Source: Hyaloperonospora brassicae
Lineage: Eukaryota > Oomycota > Peronosporomycetes > Peronosporales > Peronosporaceae
DNA length: 64,000 nt
Direction: 5' to 3'
Assembly: GCA_947650285.1 (NCBI GenBank)
Contig: CANTFL010000199.1
Location: 294,860-358,859, forward strand
Position numbers and translations under genes: made by a program. Below are positions 32,278 to 44,572 of the stretch, piece after piece. The notes beneath the pieces were generated by a model. The model was not told the origin of the DNA. It did not search any database and saw only the letters and a program-made list of their open reading frames with translations. Every line of letters begins with the position of its first letter. Position 1 is the stretch's first letter.

Positions 32278-33446
32278 ATGTTTTTACACTATTACCATAC
32301 CAGTTTGGAAGGCGGCAACCATGGTATAGGCCGAACTCACCAGAGGATCAGGGCGACTTTTTCACTGGAGAGGTTTGTATCGAAGTATGCAACGGTATGT
32401 GGGAGAGTGTGTAAATTTGCGAGACAGGTAAAGGCCGCCACTGCGATCGAGGTGACTCGCCGGGCAACGTTTAAGAGACGTACCCTTTTCAGATTCTAGC
32501 GATGGATCATATTTCTTCTTTGCCGCGATCGTTCAAAGGGAACACAGAGTTGTATATCTGGGTCGACTTGCTCTCTGGATATGTGGTCGCGAAGGCATGT
32601 GCATCTCGGACCGCACAAACAATCGCGGAAAATTACGAAGAATGGGTATTTAAAAGGTTTGGCGCAAGTGAAGCATCTCGTCACGATTGAGATCCAAGAA
32701 TCATGTCTATTTTCTTTCGTGCTTTTATTCGGATCGTGGAACAGAAAGAACGGGATCCTATGACTTATAGTCCTCAAGCAAACGGCAAAGCAGAGCGCAT
32801 GGTACAGACGTTAACTAAATGAGATCAAGATGTATGTGTCGGACCAGAACCAGAGAGATTAGGATGGATATGCCGAACGATTGACATACGCGATCAACAC
32901 CGCCCACGATCAGATTTGCGGTGACACCCCATTTTATTTGATCCACGGTTGAGACTTCAGACCAACGTTGAAAGCCACGTTACCTCTAGGGATACCGCGT
33001 CGCGGGGTCGATATCCACGATGATGGCGGTTAGGCATGCAACGCCATTATCAACGGGCGAGAGCGGCGGTGGATAGTCGACTGAAGGAAGCATTTTAAGA
33101 TCGCACTGATCAGCATAATCAGGATCGCGATCTGCTGGACATATGCATCGAATCGCAAGTCTGGCTATTTTTGGATCGTGTGAAGGAGGGGTACGCTCGG
33201 AAACTGGCACATATGTTGTACGGACTGTTCGAAATGATCGACAAGTGCGGGGATCACGCGGTGAGATTGGAAATACCAGGTACGCCCTACCAAGTCTTCC
33301 CAGTGGTTCACGTGTCGAAGCTGAAACTCGTACGACTGTTTTCGGAATGACCGATGGACCAACTGATAATAAGCGAAGCGGATTGAGTTGACTTCGACGG
33401 AGCTTTATTACCAGAAGACAGTTGGGTAGGCGATCTGGCATAAGAC
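32278..33446 (+). pseudogene. Element C integrase
   Basis: The N-terminal zinc module is partly kept (HYYHTSLEGGNHG, then VCGRVC). The catalytic core at 32502-32840 has D in AMDHIS, D in SRHD before a stop where Arg is expected (CGA to TGA), and E in KAERMVQTLT. The C-terminal part follows in broken frames (TPFYLIHG; VWLFLDRVKEGYARKLAHM). It is decayed but shows a complete original gene. Confidence 0.8.
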
Positions 33447-33635
33447 GAGTTCGAAGTGGAGAGAATAACGGACCTGATTTCAGGACGGCGGGCACGATAT
33501 GGCAGAGTGCACCGACAGTTCAAAGTCTATCGTAAAGGATATGGTGATCCGTCGTGCGCGGACGAAGCCGACTCGAACTGTGGAGCGTTGATACAAGAAC
33601 GGGATCGTGATCGTGTGCGGAAGAATATGTTTTAA
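33447..33635 (+). pseudogene. Element C chromodomain
   Basis: The open frame FEVERITDLISGRRARYG, then RVHRQFKVYRKGYGDPSCAD, matches a chromodomain (xYEVExIL...FLVKWKGYxxPxWxxE), which can steer integration to modified histones. Two aromatic positions are lost (WKGY to RKGY, W in PSW to C), so binding would be impaired even if it were translated. It ends with TAA at 33633. Confidence 0.7.
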
Positions 33636-33830
33636 GTGATGCAGTCGCACGAAAAGGGGAATGCGGGTGAGTGAGGGTCAGGTCGTTGACTTGAGGTCAC
33701 ATACAGGAAGGTTGTATGGGAAGGTGGAAAGGCGGTAGGTTTTGTGAGTATGGCAACCGAAGTATTACCGACGTGATCGCGCATGTGAAGGTCTGGCAGT
33801 ATTTTTGATCGTCAGGGATCAGCATCGGTG

Positions 33831-33950
33831 AATCTGATCACGGTGATCAGATCGGTGAATCTTTAATCGCGAGCGATCTGGATGGTGGTAAATCTGATCG
33901 CGGTCATCAGATCAGTGGGTAATTAGTCGCGAGCGATCTGGACGGAGGAT
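33831..33950. repeat. Two 60-bp tandem repeats between the convergent genes of element C
   Basis: Units begin at 33831 and 33891 (both AATCTGATC) and share GATCAGATC and GCGAGCGATCTGGA. They lie between the end of pol and the end of the antisense gene, where element B also has tandem repeats. Confidence 0.75.
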
Positions 33951-34071
33951 GACTTGATCAAGCATGGTTAAAGAAAAGAAGAATCATGGAGACAATTTCA
34001 ACAATAGATTACGAGGATTAAAAGGAAGAGAAATTTGATATTAAACGAAGACCCTGACAACTATGGGATGA

Positions 34072-36750
34072 TTAACAAGGGAAAAATTTGCCATAGATGC
34101 GGGTGATCGAAGATCCAGGATGTTTTGCAATCGCGGGCCGATTTTGGCTACGCCACGGCTCGGCTGAGTCAGCTAGCGACAAGGCAGTAATCATGTTTCG
34201 AATCTTGGTCGTCTTGCATCCTAAACCAGGGCACCACAATATTTTCTCTGAAGGTGCCGGGAAGTGGAAAAAGAAGGGGTCCAACAAAATATCCAAGTGG
34301 AAATGCCTGTCGATCATTCCTTGATGTATAAAGCGGAGTACAATTTTCCAACGAGGCCCCGATCGCGATCGGCGTTTCCGGCGCTCTTCAAAAAACTCGG
34401 CCAACTACGGATCTGCCTGGCGCTGCCGACTGGATATGGGAAGAACATGAGTCAATTCCCGTAGCGCCTGCCGGTGACGATCTTCAAACGCGCGATACGT
34501 TTCCACCAACTCTTTATACCACCCAGTCACTAATAAGGAGATCGACTCGATCAGTTGATTATAAAATCTTTCATGGTTCTTGGCTGTAGAGAGACAAGAT
34601 CTGCGCAGAAAAAATCAATTGGGGAGCCCATTGATCAGCCCGGAGTGCCGACGGCCTCGGTGCCTTGTACGCGGGGAGCGGAATGAATTTCGGCTTGGAG
34701 AAATGTTTGACCATGAGCTCCACTTCCAGTTCAGCGACACTGGTATAGCTGACTCAACGCGACGACCAGGGGCTTACTTGAAACGTTTACCGATGAACGC
34801 GACAGCTGTACCCATAGATCCACTGATCGCGCGGTACACAAGTGGCTGGCAGCGCGATATATTGGCCTGGGGACATAAGATTGTTCACGTCCTTGCGATC
34901 ATCACTGGACATGCTGAGACTGCCTCACGAATTGCTCGTCGGCTCGCCCAGAAGATCGATCTTGGACACCTTAAATTTCTTGGGAGTTGACGATGAAGCC
35001 GGAGAAAAAGATCGCGAGTTGGAGCTGGATTTTTCGATGACGATCGTGGATGCATGTCGATCAAGTCTGGACGATTTAGCAGAAGTCGAAGCTCGTCTGC
35101 GGGAAGTAGATCTTGACCCAGATTGCGCGGCGCGGGCGGCACCCCCCGAAGAACTGAGCGAATTGCTCAAGTCGGATGACGAAGAAAACGAATTCTCCGG
35201 ATTCGCTCGACTTTTCATTTCTTCGTGCGACGTCTTCGTGGAGATCACCGAAGCCCCTTGAACCGGATGATGATTATCAGGGTTCTTTGGGCATGCCCCG
35301 GGTGAACGCTCGGACGATACCGATCGCTTGGGTTTAAGTAATTGCGTTTACCCAGCTGACTTCTTGTGAGAAGGCAATTGTGCGGGGGCTGCTACCGGTG
35401 CAGATGCAGTAGACTTGGGAGGATCGATCGTTCGCAGCTACTCAGCTGTTTGTGCGGAATTATCCGCCGAAGCCGACCTAGCTGATCGCGCGGGTAAGGT
35501 CGATCGCGGGGGCGAAGCGGACTTGGTTGACTTTGTACGCGATGCAGGCTTGCCCGATTGCTGGATCTTGTCCCGTGGCTCAGAAGCATTCGTCTGCACC
35601 GTATCAGCTGATCGCGCTGCTGAAGATGATCGCGTACGTCCAGAAGAAGATTTCGTGCGGGCAGATCGCGTCGAAGTCCTGGTCGGGTTCAGAGAAGAGC
35701 AATCTCCGGAAACCTGAGAACACTTGGACGGGAGTTCACTTTTACTGTCGCTCCGTTTAAGCTTACTGTCCGAAGAAGATGGAGTCGACGCTATAGCAAA
35801 CGGAAGACCAGGTGCTAGCTGAGCCAGATGAACTCGAACTTGGTCGCGATCAGCTACAGCGAGATCACGATCGGCGATCGCCACACGCGATCATTTTCCC
35901 GGTCCTGGATCTTACGTTGAAGACGCGCATTTTCGGAAAGGAAACCCGCCATCACCTTTAGCAGTCGATACAATTTGCGCTTTTGATCCGTGATCTCCGC
36001 GCCATGTTGATCAATCATCGTAGAAGATGACGTCATCTATTTCTCGAGATCAAAAATCCTCTGCTAATCGCGAGCAGAGGTACCCTGGTATTTCTTCGCG
36101 TCGGCGTCACGGAGATCCCGGATCGACTCGAGCTGCAAAATTCGGGATTTCAACTTTTGATCGAGCCATCTGATCTCTTGCCGATACTGCTTCTCTAGAG
36201 ACGCACGAACCGCAGTCTGGTCACGCCGACTGTTTTCTGTGTCAGAGGAGACAACTTCGGACAGGGAGGTCTTAAAGCGCTCGATTTCGTTCTCCAAGTC
36301 GTTTATCCTTGCCATCCGATCCTCCTGCTTGTTTAAGATGCCTTCGTATTCTTTGCAGCGCTGACGAGCCTTCTGAAAAGAGGATAACAAACGATCGAAA
36401 CGATGCTTGACATATCCACGAATCTGGATCCCGATTTCACGCAACGTGTTCAACTCCTGCTCCAGGTGATCGCCACGGTGGTTCCCTTCTTTCAGGGCAT
36501 CTTCAATGGATTCGTAACGCCTCACGATCTCCTTGTAGCTCTCTAAACGTTCGTAAAGAGTGTCGACCATGCCGGCCATCGTCTGTCGATCAACATAAGC
36601 AGCGGTCGTCACCTTGGTACTGGATAGAAGCGAATACGACCCGGCGTACGCCCCATTAGGATCGCGAACGTGCGTCACCTGACCAAGACCAGGAGACAAC
36701 TCACCCGAATCGGAAGGAGGAGATGTGCCAGAAAGTTTTGTCGTCGACAT
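34072..36750 (-). pseudogene. Element C antisense gene (coiled-coil, Ser/Arg-rich protein)
   Basis: Opposite in strand to pol and convergent with it. It starts at the ATG at 36750, 93 nt from the 3' LTR. The first part (36750-36064) reads MSTTKLSGTSPPSDSGELS, then a long coiled coil (KEIVRRYESIEDALKE; KHRFDRLLSSFQKARQRCKE). Next come 35884-35438, rich in Ser, Arg, Thr, Pro and Lys and probably disordered, and 35248-34925, acidic then Ser-rich. The C-terminal part holds VTGWYKELVETYRAFEDRH (about 34500-34560) and AEPWRS...HPGSS (about 34100-34180). Elements B and D carry matching parts in the same order. It is broken into about five frames. Function unknown; not a known capsid, envelope or protease. 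Confidence 0.7.
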
Positions 36751-36842
36751 GGCGTATGTTAAACCTGTAGGGATGATCAAGCGAGAAGATAAGTGCGCAG
36801 TCAGATCGAAACTGTGTGGCGACTAACGGCGCAGGAGATGAC

Positions 36843-38014
36843 TATGGTAAAGCGACTATAAAAGTTCGCTGTAGAAGAACTGATCGCAATCCCGTTTTGT
36901 CCGAGCCAGTTAAGCGTTGGCTGCCCGGTCCTACATCTGGTCAGATCGCGTCCATTGGACAGTCAGACTAAAATGGATATCAGATCGGGCAGTTTGGGAC
37001 CTTTGATCTTGGGTCAAGGTATGAAGCGGAAGGAAACGTTGGCGATCCGTCGATCAAGAAATCAAACGCGGTCAGCTAGGCAATCGCGATCAGGAATCGA
37101 TCGAGATCGTGATCAGTGATCAGGTATGTGATCGTGATCGTGATCATTGATCAGGTAGGTGATCGCGATCAAGTTGGTGTGGAGCACACTATGTGATCCG
37201 CGGTCAGCAAGGCGATCACATAGTGTGCTCCACACCAACTTGTTTGCGATCAGGAGGCGATCGGGATCGTGATCAGTGATCAGGTATGTGATTGCGATCA
37301 GACATGTATATCAGGTGTGGGCCACGCAAGTACAAGATCGCTACCGTCTAGAGAGAGCGACATGTGGAAAACGATGTCCAAGACATGGGGATAGGATAGG
37401 GCTGTTGGGTTTGATTGGTTAACATTAAACATAGCTTAATTCGCTTCAAAGTGCACGTGTCGACTTCTCCTTCGGGTGGATCATTGGCCACCCGACGTCA
37501 AGAAAATCTACATACTTTAATCAAGTGATATCCCTGGATTGTTTGGCTAGGGTTCAAGATCTCTTAAACAACACCCCAACTGCGACTGGACGCAGGAAAC
37601 ACTTTGTGGTTTAGGACCCAAGATCGCGAGACGGCTCAAGTGGTCAGAAGGCTCGCGAATCAAGGTCTACATTTGGACAAGGCGATCTGTTACAGATCAG
37701 GGTGACTCATATCGAGCACCCCACAAGTATACAAGTGATCGGGTGACGAATTCCACGTGATAACACCAACCCCGATCGTGGTGTGAAGATTTCCAAACCG
37801 TAATCGAACCTCGGCCCCATCTCAAACACGGTCAAGTTTTCCATTGACACGAGTCCACCTGGAAGATTGCAACCCGCCCCGCCGACGGATACACAAGGTG
37901 AAGAAGACAATCTTCACTCAGGTAATCGGAGTGCCCCCTCCGTTAGTCGGTCGCCCGGAGGCCAGTGTAGAGTTAGGATCGACTCCTCAAAAGATCGATC
38001 ACCACATCACCACA
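36843..38014 (+). repeat. Element C 3' LTR
   Basis: Partner of 24489-25660. Starts TATGGTAAAG (the second base differs from TGTGG in the 5' copy) and ends CACCACA. Contains the second copy of the 29-bp hairpin at 37170-37242. Its end is followed by TAAAA, then gag of element B. Confidence 0.92.
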
Positions 38015-39062
38015 TAAAAATGAAATCGATGGAGTCCAACACTTACAATCAGATCCATCAGAAGGCGGAGTACAATTCGGACGATCTATGAATGGCCGAA
38101 TCATGACTATCTCAAGTGGCCGCGACCGGTTTGACTACTGGGTCCAGCTCAACCATTCAGAGGATCAGAATCTCAGCGATCTCCGAGCTAATAGAACCTC
38201 GGGGATCGATCGGGATGAAGATAGATCGCTAATCTGGATGGGCAAAGTTAAATAAGCGTTCCTTTGAGACCAAGCGCCGGACGAAGAGAAATGTTCAGTT
38301 TTCGGCGGTTTAATGGTGGGCCCAGCCCGCTACTGGTACCACCAGCTGACCAGATTGACACAATTCAAGTGGAAAGATGGGATATACATCTTCCTTGTGG
38401 AATATGCGGGACACGGGATGTCAGCGAGCCGACAATATTACCACGCAAAGAAGCGATCGAAAAAAAATTCTCTGGAATATCTTTATCGGCTCAACGTGAT
38501 GAAAATGCAGGCGAATATATCGGTGATGACAGGATTGACGGATGCAAGCAAGGAACATGTCAACCATTTGATTGACACTTTGGATGATCCCGATCTATCG
38601 AATTAACTGATATTTCTGAATGGAGAACATGCGGAAGCCATGCACAAGATACTGCATGGATACCAACGAGGGAGATCGCGCCAGGGGAAAGTAATGATGG
38701 GATCGTCCAAATTCAGACAGATAGACGCATCGGCTCCAGTGTCATCTAATCCCGCACAGGCGGTGAGGGTGATCCGTACCGAGGACATCAGCAGCGAGTC
38801 AGAGTCAGACACCTATGGATTGGAACCAGAATATTGTTTAGGATCGATTCATTTGGCCGCTACTACAGATCGACGCAAGCCAACCAGAGACACATCAGCG
38901 AATATAGATGACAATTTCTTCCTCTTATGTCGCGCCTGTGGCAAGATTCATGACCCGGAAAAGTGTCCAATGGAAGATTCCGATAACATGATCCGCCAAT
39001 GGCACATCCCAAACAAGCATGCGGGGATGTTGCCAGAAAAGTCCGAGAAGATGTTAAACTAG
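38015..39062 (+). pseudogene. Element B gag, right part with zinc knuckle
   Basis: Gag resumes after element C. The 38313-38606 frame (ARYWYHQLTRLTQFKW ... LEYLYRLNVMKMQANI) aligns in order with element D gag (VKSWYRQLSKKTQRTW ... FDFLLRLNGYARAAQ) and is the capsid-like domain. The 38640-39062 frame has an acidic/Ser part and the knuckle CRACGKIHDPEKC (C-x2-C-x3-H-x4-C), matching the second knuckle of D. Frames 38313-38606 and 38640-39062 are in different phases. Confidence 0.75.
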
Positions 39063-39359
39063 AGCGCTCGCCAGTTTGGAATCTGGTACGAGCCGAGCGT
39101 TCTAGGCTCTGCATAATTGCAAACGTGGAAAAAGGAAACATATCGTGAGAGTAAGCAGAACACAGATATGGAAACAAATATATCTCGTTCGAAGTCAAAA
39201 TGTGAATCTTCTGTCTCCAGTCTAAAGAGGATCGACGAGTACTCGCAATCTGAACTATCTATCGAGATCGAGCTCGCTTATGGTAAATCTCGCGGATTGT
39301 GGAAGCATTATTCGCCCGGGAAGTGGTTTAAGAAGGCGAAGGCTGTAAATAAGATCGAC

Positions 39360-39720
39360 AAAATAAAACCAACTATATCATTTGATTCTGGTGCTGAAGT
39401 TTCGATTATTGACACCACCCTTGCTCGTAAGGTCGGTTGCATAGTTGACTAAAGTTAGCGACAAGAGTGTATCGGGATTGATGAAACTCCGTACATGACG
39501 ATAGGACTTACCAAGATTAAAGTAACCCTTGCGGGATCACTGGTATACTATTGCAATGTGTGGGTAGGCGATCCAGTGGGACGAGATGAGATTTTGGGAA
39601 TAGACTTAATGATACCTCCCGGATGCGGCTCGATCTAGCCGATTGCGAGCTATGCCTGCCATTAAAAGTCCGTATTCACCTCTCAGGACGTCGTCCCGCG
39701 TACGGATCGAAGATACAGAA
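39360..39720 (+). pseudogene. Element B aspartic protease
   Basis: FDSGAEVSIIDTTLARKVGC carries the D-S-G active site and is nearly the same as in element C. A TAA follows at about 39451, then the expected continuation (IGIDETPYMTIG; LGIDLMIPPGCGSI in shifted frames). It is inactive. Confidence 0.75.
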
Positions 39721-40000
39721 TGTGGCGGCAAATGGCCAACATGTATCGATCCCCGTCGGAGAATCAAGATAATTTAAAATAAAGATCGGTGGGTCCAAGA
39801 TGAAGTTGTGGGTCACTAGAATATCAGGTTGGGCAATTACGATGATCTCGTGGGTTGGCAGGAGGATGTATCTGCAGATGACCAATATTGGCGATCACGA
39901 GATCATACTGCCTACTCATGCCATATTAGGCTCTTAGGAGGGAGGCGATAGGATACCACAAGCTCAAGGCTTTGTTTCGGTTGGATCGGAGAAGCACAAA

Positions 40001-40660
40001 GTGTGGCAAACGCTGGCGTATGAGGCTACGACGGATCGTGTAAATGAACCTTCAGAAGAGCAGATCGGACCGTTGGTAGATCGCCTTAAATACGTCATCC
40101 CTAAACGTATCCTAAAGCGACCTTCCGATCAGCTAAAAGATATACCTCCAGCGGACTCTATGGTAACGCGTCAGGCCGGGAATGAGAATTTGCAAAGGGC
40201 GGATACCGTTGTTACGAAGGAAGGAAGGATCAACGGATTTATATCGACCTCACTGGATGAAGTAGATCTATTGCCTATGATTAACGACCACAAGATCGGA
40301 ATGTAGTGTGCAATTAAAGGAGATCACGAGATCTAACAAGGAGGGCAAGGTAGTAGACTGTCTCCATTGGACGCCAACCCGACTAACAAAAGATCGGAAT
40401 TGAACCAGTACTAGGAGAAGGAAGAGTGTGAGGAGGAGAGGTCGCCCAAGATCGACGAAACTGAGATCGCAGAATCACCAGTCTACTATCACAAAAGTGG
40501 AGATTTATTTGCTTAAGCTATCGAAAAGCACCTATCGGTGTTACAAGAGATGTAGAATGCTACAAAAGAAGTGACCATTAATGACATTCAGATCGTCGAT
40601 CTCAATGTCTCTCTCTCCACTAATCAACAAAAGCTCAGATCGTTGATTTGGAAGATCCGT
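40001..40660 (+). pseudogene. Element B linker and pre-RT region
   Basis: The frame 40001-40306 is a charged spacer. Farther on, SPVYYHKSGDLFA, KHLSVLQEM and VTINDIQIVDLNV form the conserved pre-RT segment also found in the old trace at 19270-19440. No enzymatic motif is present. Confidence 0.5.
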
Positions 40661-41701
40661 CACCTCCATTTATAGAAGGGCAATGCTCTATCGCCATCAG
40701 AACGAGAGGAGATATGTGATTTATATTTCGATGGGGCCGCAGCGATAGCGCAAATAATAGTCCGGTCTCGCCCAAATATAGGGAGAAGTTATCGTGTTCA
40801 TCAAATGTTACTTGTGGCCAAGACCATTCAGCCATCAACGTTGCCTTGGGCCTCTCCGACAGTGGTGATCATCACGAAAAATGGAGTGGATATTAGTCAT
40901 TGTAATGATTATCGAAGAGTAAATTATCTCACGCGCCTGATGGTTATCCCATGCCGCTAATCAGTGATCTGCTGGAAGATCTGGACAAATCTCTGTGGTA
41001 CTGTTCTATAAATATGACCACTAGATTCTAGGTCGTTGAAATGACTGACCGAGCAAAATTGATTACAGAGTTTGTCACGCCGTTTAACCTTTTCGAGTGG
41101 CTCCGAATGCCCTTTGAACTTAAGAACGCGCCCCAGATCTACGAACGTCTTGTTGACAATGCGCTGAATGGATATCTCAAGATCAGCCAACGTTCAGCTT
41201 CTGCTGGATAGATCGACGTATTTTAAAGATGGAGAACCTGAGGAAGGTTGACGACCCTCTATACTGGTACGGCGATCTTGTATTGACGATATTCACATAC
41301 CAGCCGCGTCATGGGAATCTTTGTACGCAAATTTGGAACGGCTGCTGGAAGCATGTAATAAGTGGAATCTGTCCATCAGTCATACGTAGAGTTTTTGGGG
41401 TTCCCGTAAGGACCATTATTCGGGACATTGAGTGTCGATGGATGGTCTAGAGGATTAACTAAAGAACTTGTAATCGTTGGTCAACATCCCATTACTTAGC
41501 ACGCTGCGAGCTATGCAATCTATTCTCGGAAGATTGAAATACTACCTCCGCTTCATTGAGGATTTTGCGGTATATGCCGCTGTGTTATGCGAGCTAAGGA
41601 TCTCAGATTTCTTTGAGATCGGTAGAGATCAACTTGCATCAGGGGATGGATGGTCATACGAAACCCGATGGAAAAAAGTTAAATGTCGTTCACTATGCTG
41701 A
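40660..41701 (+). pseudogene. Element B reverse transcriptase
   Basis: Motifs seen in several frames: LPWASPTVVIITKNGVDI, NDYRRVNYLTRLMVYPMPLI, MTDRAKLITEFVTPFNLFEW and FELKNAPQIYERLVDNAL. CIDD stands in place of YxDD at 41279-41290 (Tyr to Cys, catalytic Asp pair kept). Then YYLRFIEDFAVYAAVLCEL at the connection. Stops and shifts are more frequent than in element C or D. Confidence 0.8.
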
Positions 41702-42030
41702 GGGCTAAGGTAGATACGACTCCCATGCTTAAACATTCCAACCCGTATCGCCCTCCCGTGATCGTGGTCTACGCTAGATAGTGGGATATCCTAGAGGCCC
41801 TGACACAGAAGTATGATGGCGTGTATTGTCCGGTGGCGTTTACTAGCCGCACTTTGAAGCCAAATGAGCTTAGCTACGGGACGGTGGAGAAGGAAGTTCT
41901 GGAGTTGCTCCGTGTTTTGGATGTATGCTATACCACACTAGCTGCACGGGAGGTCACTGTGCTGACCCGACATTCCACTTTAGCGTGGTTGATGCAATCA
42001 CAAGGGCTGAACGGGAGACTAGGACGGTAG
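41702..42030 (+). pseudogene. Element B Ty3-type RNase H
   Basis: The frame 41821-42030 reads YCPVAFTSRTLKPNELSYGT, VEKEVLELLRVLDVCY and VTVLTRHSTLAWLMQS, the C-terminal two-thirds of a Ty3 RNase H, with Glu in VEKEVLELL and the last acidic position changed (TRHS where T[DE]H is usual). The first Asp region before 41800 is in another frame. Confidence 0.7.
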
Positions 42031-42214
42031 GCTGCTTACCTGTCAAAATGGACCATGGAGGTGAAGAAATGTAAAAATGGAGAGGAGGAGATCTTATGTT
42101 TGTGAGCAGCGAGTATCGCCCCGAGAAAGGAGATGAAAGAGAAGCTAATCTCAATCTCCCCGCGAAAGGTCTGCCGAATCAAAATACCAACGCCTCCTTA
42201 AACGGTGGAAGAAG

Positions 42215-42630
42215 ATGAGGAGTTGCTAATGGCCACTATCGATAGGTCGGCGAGGGTAAAGAAGAAAGGGGTTCTTAAATGCCGTGATATGGAGGCTGCC
42301 TGAGTGGACGATCGTGGAGTCGGAATCCAGATATGCTCTCGACCTACCTGTGAACGAGGCCGAGTATAATGTCTTGCTAGTATGCTTCGAGCTGCTCGTC
42401 GATCTTGACAGGGGCGATTAATTCTTTGTGGAGACTCCTTTCTGGTGACTCGACAGATGCGCGGTGAGATCGACTGGAAGGCATCGAGCCTTTAATTTTT
42501 GAGACATAAAGCGTTGGATAAATTGCGATCGTGGCCGGGTCTTGGGTTTTTGTATATGAAGCGAGAATGGAACCAAATCGTGGATCAACTGGCAAACAAA
42601 ACATTGCAGAACGAAAAATGAAAAACTTTT
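42215..42630 (+). pseudogene. Element B additional RNase H
   Basis: Catalytic sites can be followed across frames: TIDRSARVKKKG (DGS changed to DRS), LPVNEAEYNVLL (Glu), LCGDSFLVTRQMRGEIDW (Asp) and WNQIVDQLANKTL (Asp). The order and spacing match element C and D copies. Inactive because of stops and shifts. Confidence 0.7.
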
Positions 42631-42783
42631 GTAGCTGAAGAAGATCGACAACATCCGATTACTCTGAACCGTCTCGATAAATTGTTGAAGACCAAGCAGG
42701 ATGGTCAGCTTGCTTGAATAACTGCGATCACAAGTTCAGCCGGGAGGATACGTCATCAGCCAGAATTATTACAGGAGGAGATA

Positions 42784-43617
42784 GTGCAGAAGATTAGATT
42801 TCGGCTAATTATTCAAACTCAAGACGAAGAGCGTTGGATTATTAATCTTAAGAAATATCTGGATGGCGATGTATCTAGCCTGGACGCGGGAGAAGTGAAG
42901 ATGTGCGCGAAACTGGCGCCGGAGTACGAGTTCGACGAGAACGATTTGCTTTTCTTCTGCCTTATGGCGAAGAGAAAGACAGAAGATCGGGATTTTTTGA
43001 TGCGTCTGGTGATTTCAGAGACGTTGCAACAGGACATTATGCACCACTACCACGCTTGTCTGGAAGAGAGTCATCAGGGGGTTGGCAGGACCTATCACTG
43101 GATCCGATCGCGATTACACTGGAGAGGGCTATATCGGAGTGTGCAACAATATGTGGGCAAATGCATTGATTGTGAGACCGGAAAGGGGCGTCCTACGATC
43201 GATGGGAGATCGCCTGGAAATTTACAAGCGACCTTTGTACTTCAGATTATCGCGATGGATCATACGCCGTCGTTGCCCAAGCCGCTCAAGGGAAATACAG
43301 AGCTACTCATTTGGGTCGATTTCTTCTTCGTCGGGTATGTGATCGCGAAAGATAGCTCGTCACGGACCGCACAAATGGTCGCAGAAAATTACGCAGAATG
43401 CGTGTTCCAACGCTTTGGAGCTAGTGAAGCTATCAGGTATGATCGATGGCCGGGATTTATGTATGACTTCTTCCGAGCTTTCATCCAGATCGTAGGACAA
43501 AAACAGCGTATAACCATGGCATGCAGACCACAAGCAAATGTAATGGCCGAACGAATGGTGCAAACCTTGACGCGGTCGCTCAAGGTGAATGTTGCCTATG
43601 TCAACCAACAGGAATGA
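42784..43617 (+). pseudogene. Element B integrase (277-codon open part)
   Basis: The best preserved integrase of the window. It has the zinc module HHYHACLEESHQG plus CIDCETGK, and the core with D in AMDHTPSL, D in AIRYDRWPGF (RDP changed to RWP) and E in MAERMVQTLTRS. It ends in TGA at 43615, after which C-terminal integrase sequence continues in broken frames (43618-44100, with VWLYLDRVKEGYAKKLAHTW). The open frame is long, but the expected start and C-terminus are lost. Confidence 0.85.
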
Positions 43618-44200
43618 AATGAGTATGCTGAACGGCTCACATTTGCAATTAACACCGCGCAAGATCGGATCCGGAGGGATGCCTCATTATATCTAATTAA
43701 TGAGCGGGATCCGCGATCGACGTTGGAAGCTACGTTATCAGTAGGGAATAAGAAAACACGAGATCTCGACCCAAAGAGGCGTAGGTACAGAATCCAAAGA
43801 CAATACCAGCAAGCCCCATCTGCAGTGAACGATCGCTTACGAGCCGCGATCTAGGAAAGGGAGGATCGACACAATAAAGACCTGGAGAAACACGAATTTG
43901 AAGTGGGTACACATGTTTGGCTATACTTAGATCGAGTCAAGGAAGGATATGCGAAAAAGCTAGCACATACGTGGCATGGTCTATTTTAAGTTGCGGATAT
44001 ATGTGGAGATCACGCTGTGATTATATAGGTTGCAGGGACCCCATACCGACTATTTCCGATTGTACATCTATCAAAGCTGAAGAGAGTAAAGACGATTTTT
44101 GAGCGGCCGAAAGACCAGCTTGCAATGAATGAATCAGATCGTTTAAATTTAAATGAAGCTCTGTTACCAGAAGATAAATGGGAGAGCAAACTTGAGGAGA

Positions 44201-44359
44201 GAATATGAAGTAGAAGACATATTGGACGAGCGGTCTGGTCGGAAAACCCGTTATGTGCGAGTACATCGACAGTTTCTGGTGAAATGGAAATGATATCCTG
44301 ACCTGCGTTGGGTGGATGAAGCCGATCTGAGATGTGGTGCTATTTTGCAAGAGTTTTAG
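44201..44359 (+). pseudogene. Element B chromodomain
   Basis: EYEVEDILDERSGRKTRY, then VHRQFLVKWK, a TGA in place of Gly, and YPDLRWVDEADLRCGAIL. It is a clear chromodomain with the aromatic positions Tyr, Trp and Trp kept, broken by one Gly-to-stop change. It ends with TAG at 44357. Confidence 0.8.
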
Positions 44360-44451
44360 CGGAAGCGATTAAGTCGGAACCGTTTCGAAGTGATAAAATC
44401 TCACGAAGACAAGTCGAACGAGCCTTAACGGTCTAGGCAGATATGCCGGGA

Positions 44452-44572
44452 GGTAGCATACGATGATGGATGGGTTGCAAGGTGTGCTAGGCGGTATCAT
44501 ACGCTGATGGATGGTGTTGCAAGATGTGTTAGGAGGTGGTATATGCTGGTGGATGGAGCTACGTGTGTGAGT
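44452..44572. repeat. Three tandem repeats of about 42 bp between the convergent genes of element B
   Basis: Units start near 44452, 44493 and 44535. They share GGT...CATACG or CATATG-like starts, GATGGATGG and TTGCAAG. They occupy the same place as the 60-bp repeats of element C. Confidence 0.75.

Larger units (their letters stand above)
24489..38014 (+). mobile_element. Element C: nested Ty3/gypsy retrotransposon of the same lineage
   Basis: A 13.5-kb element in the same orientation as B, inserted in B's gag. LTRs at 24489-25660 and 36843-38014 have equal length. Internal order is the same as B, with a convergent antisense gene at 34072-36750. No convincing target duplication is seen (GTGGA left, TAAAA right). 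The pol genes have many stops and frameshifts although the LTRs are nearly identical over their first 950 bp, so much of the pol decay may have existed before insertion or the LTRs may have been homogenised. Confidence 0.9.

Noticed and set aside
35415..35717. Plus-strand frames at 34580-35717 in element C
   Set aside because: They mirror the Ser/Arg-rich antisense gene and lack any motif; the minus strand is the conserved one.
34072..36750. Antisense gene as a host gene captured once by element C
   Set aside because: Elements B and D carry matching parts in the same place, so it was present in a common ancestor, not a private capture.
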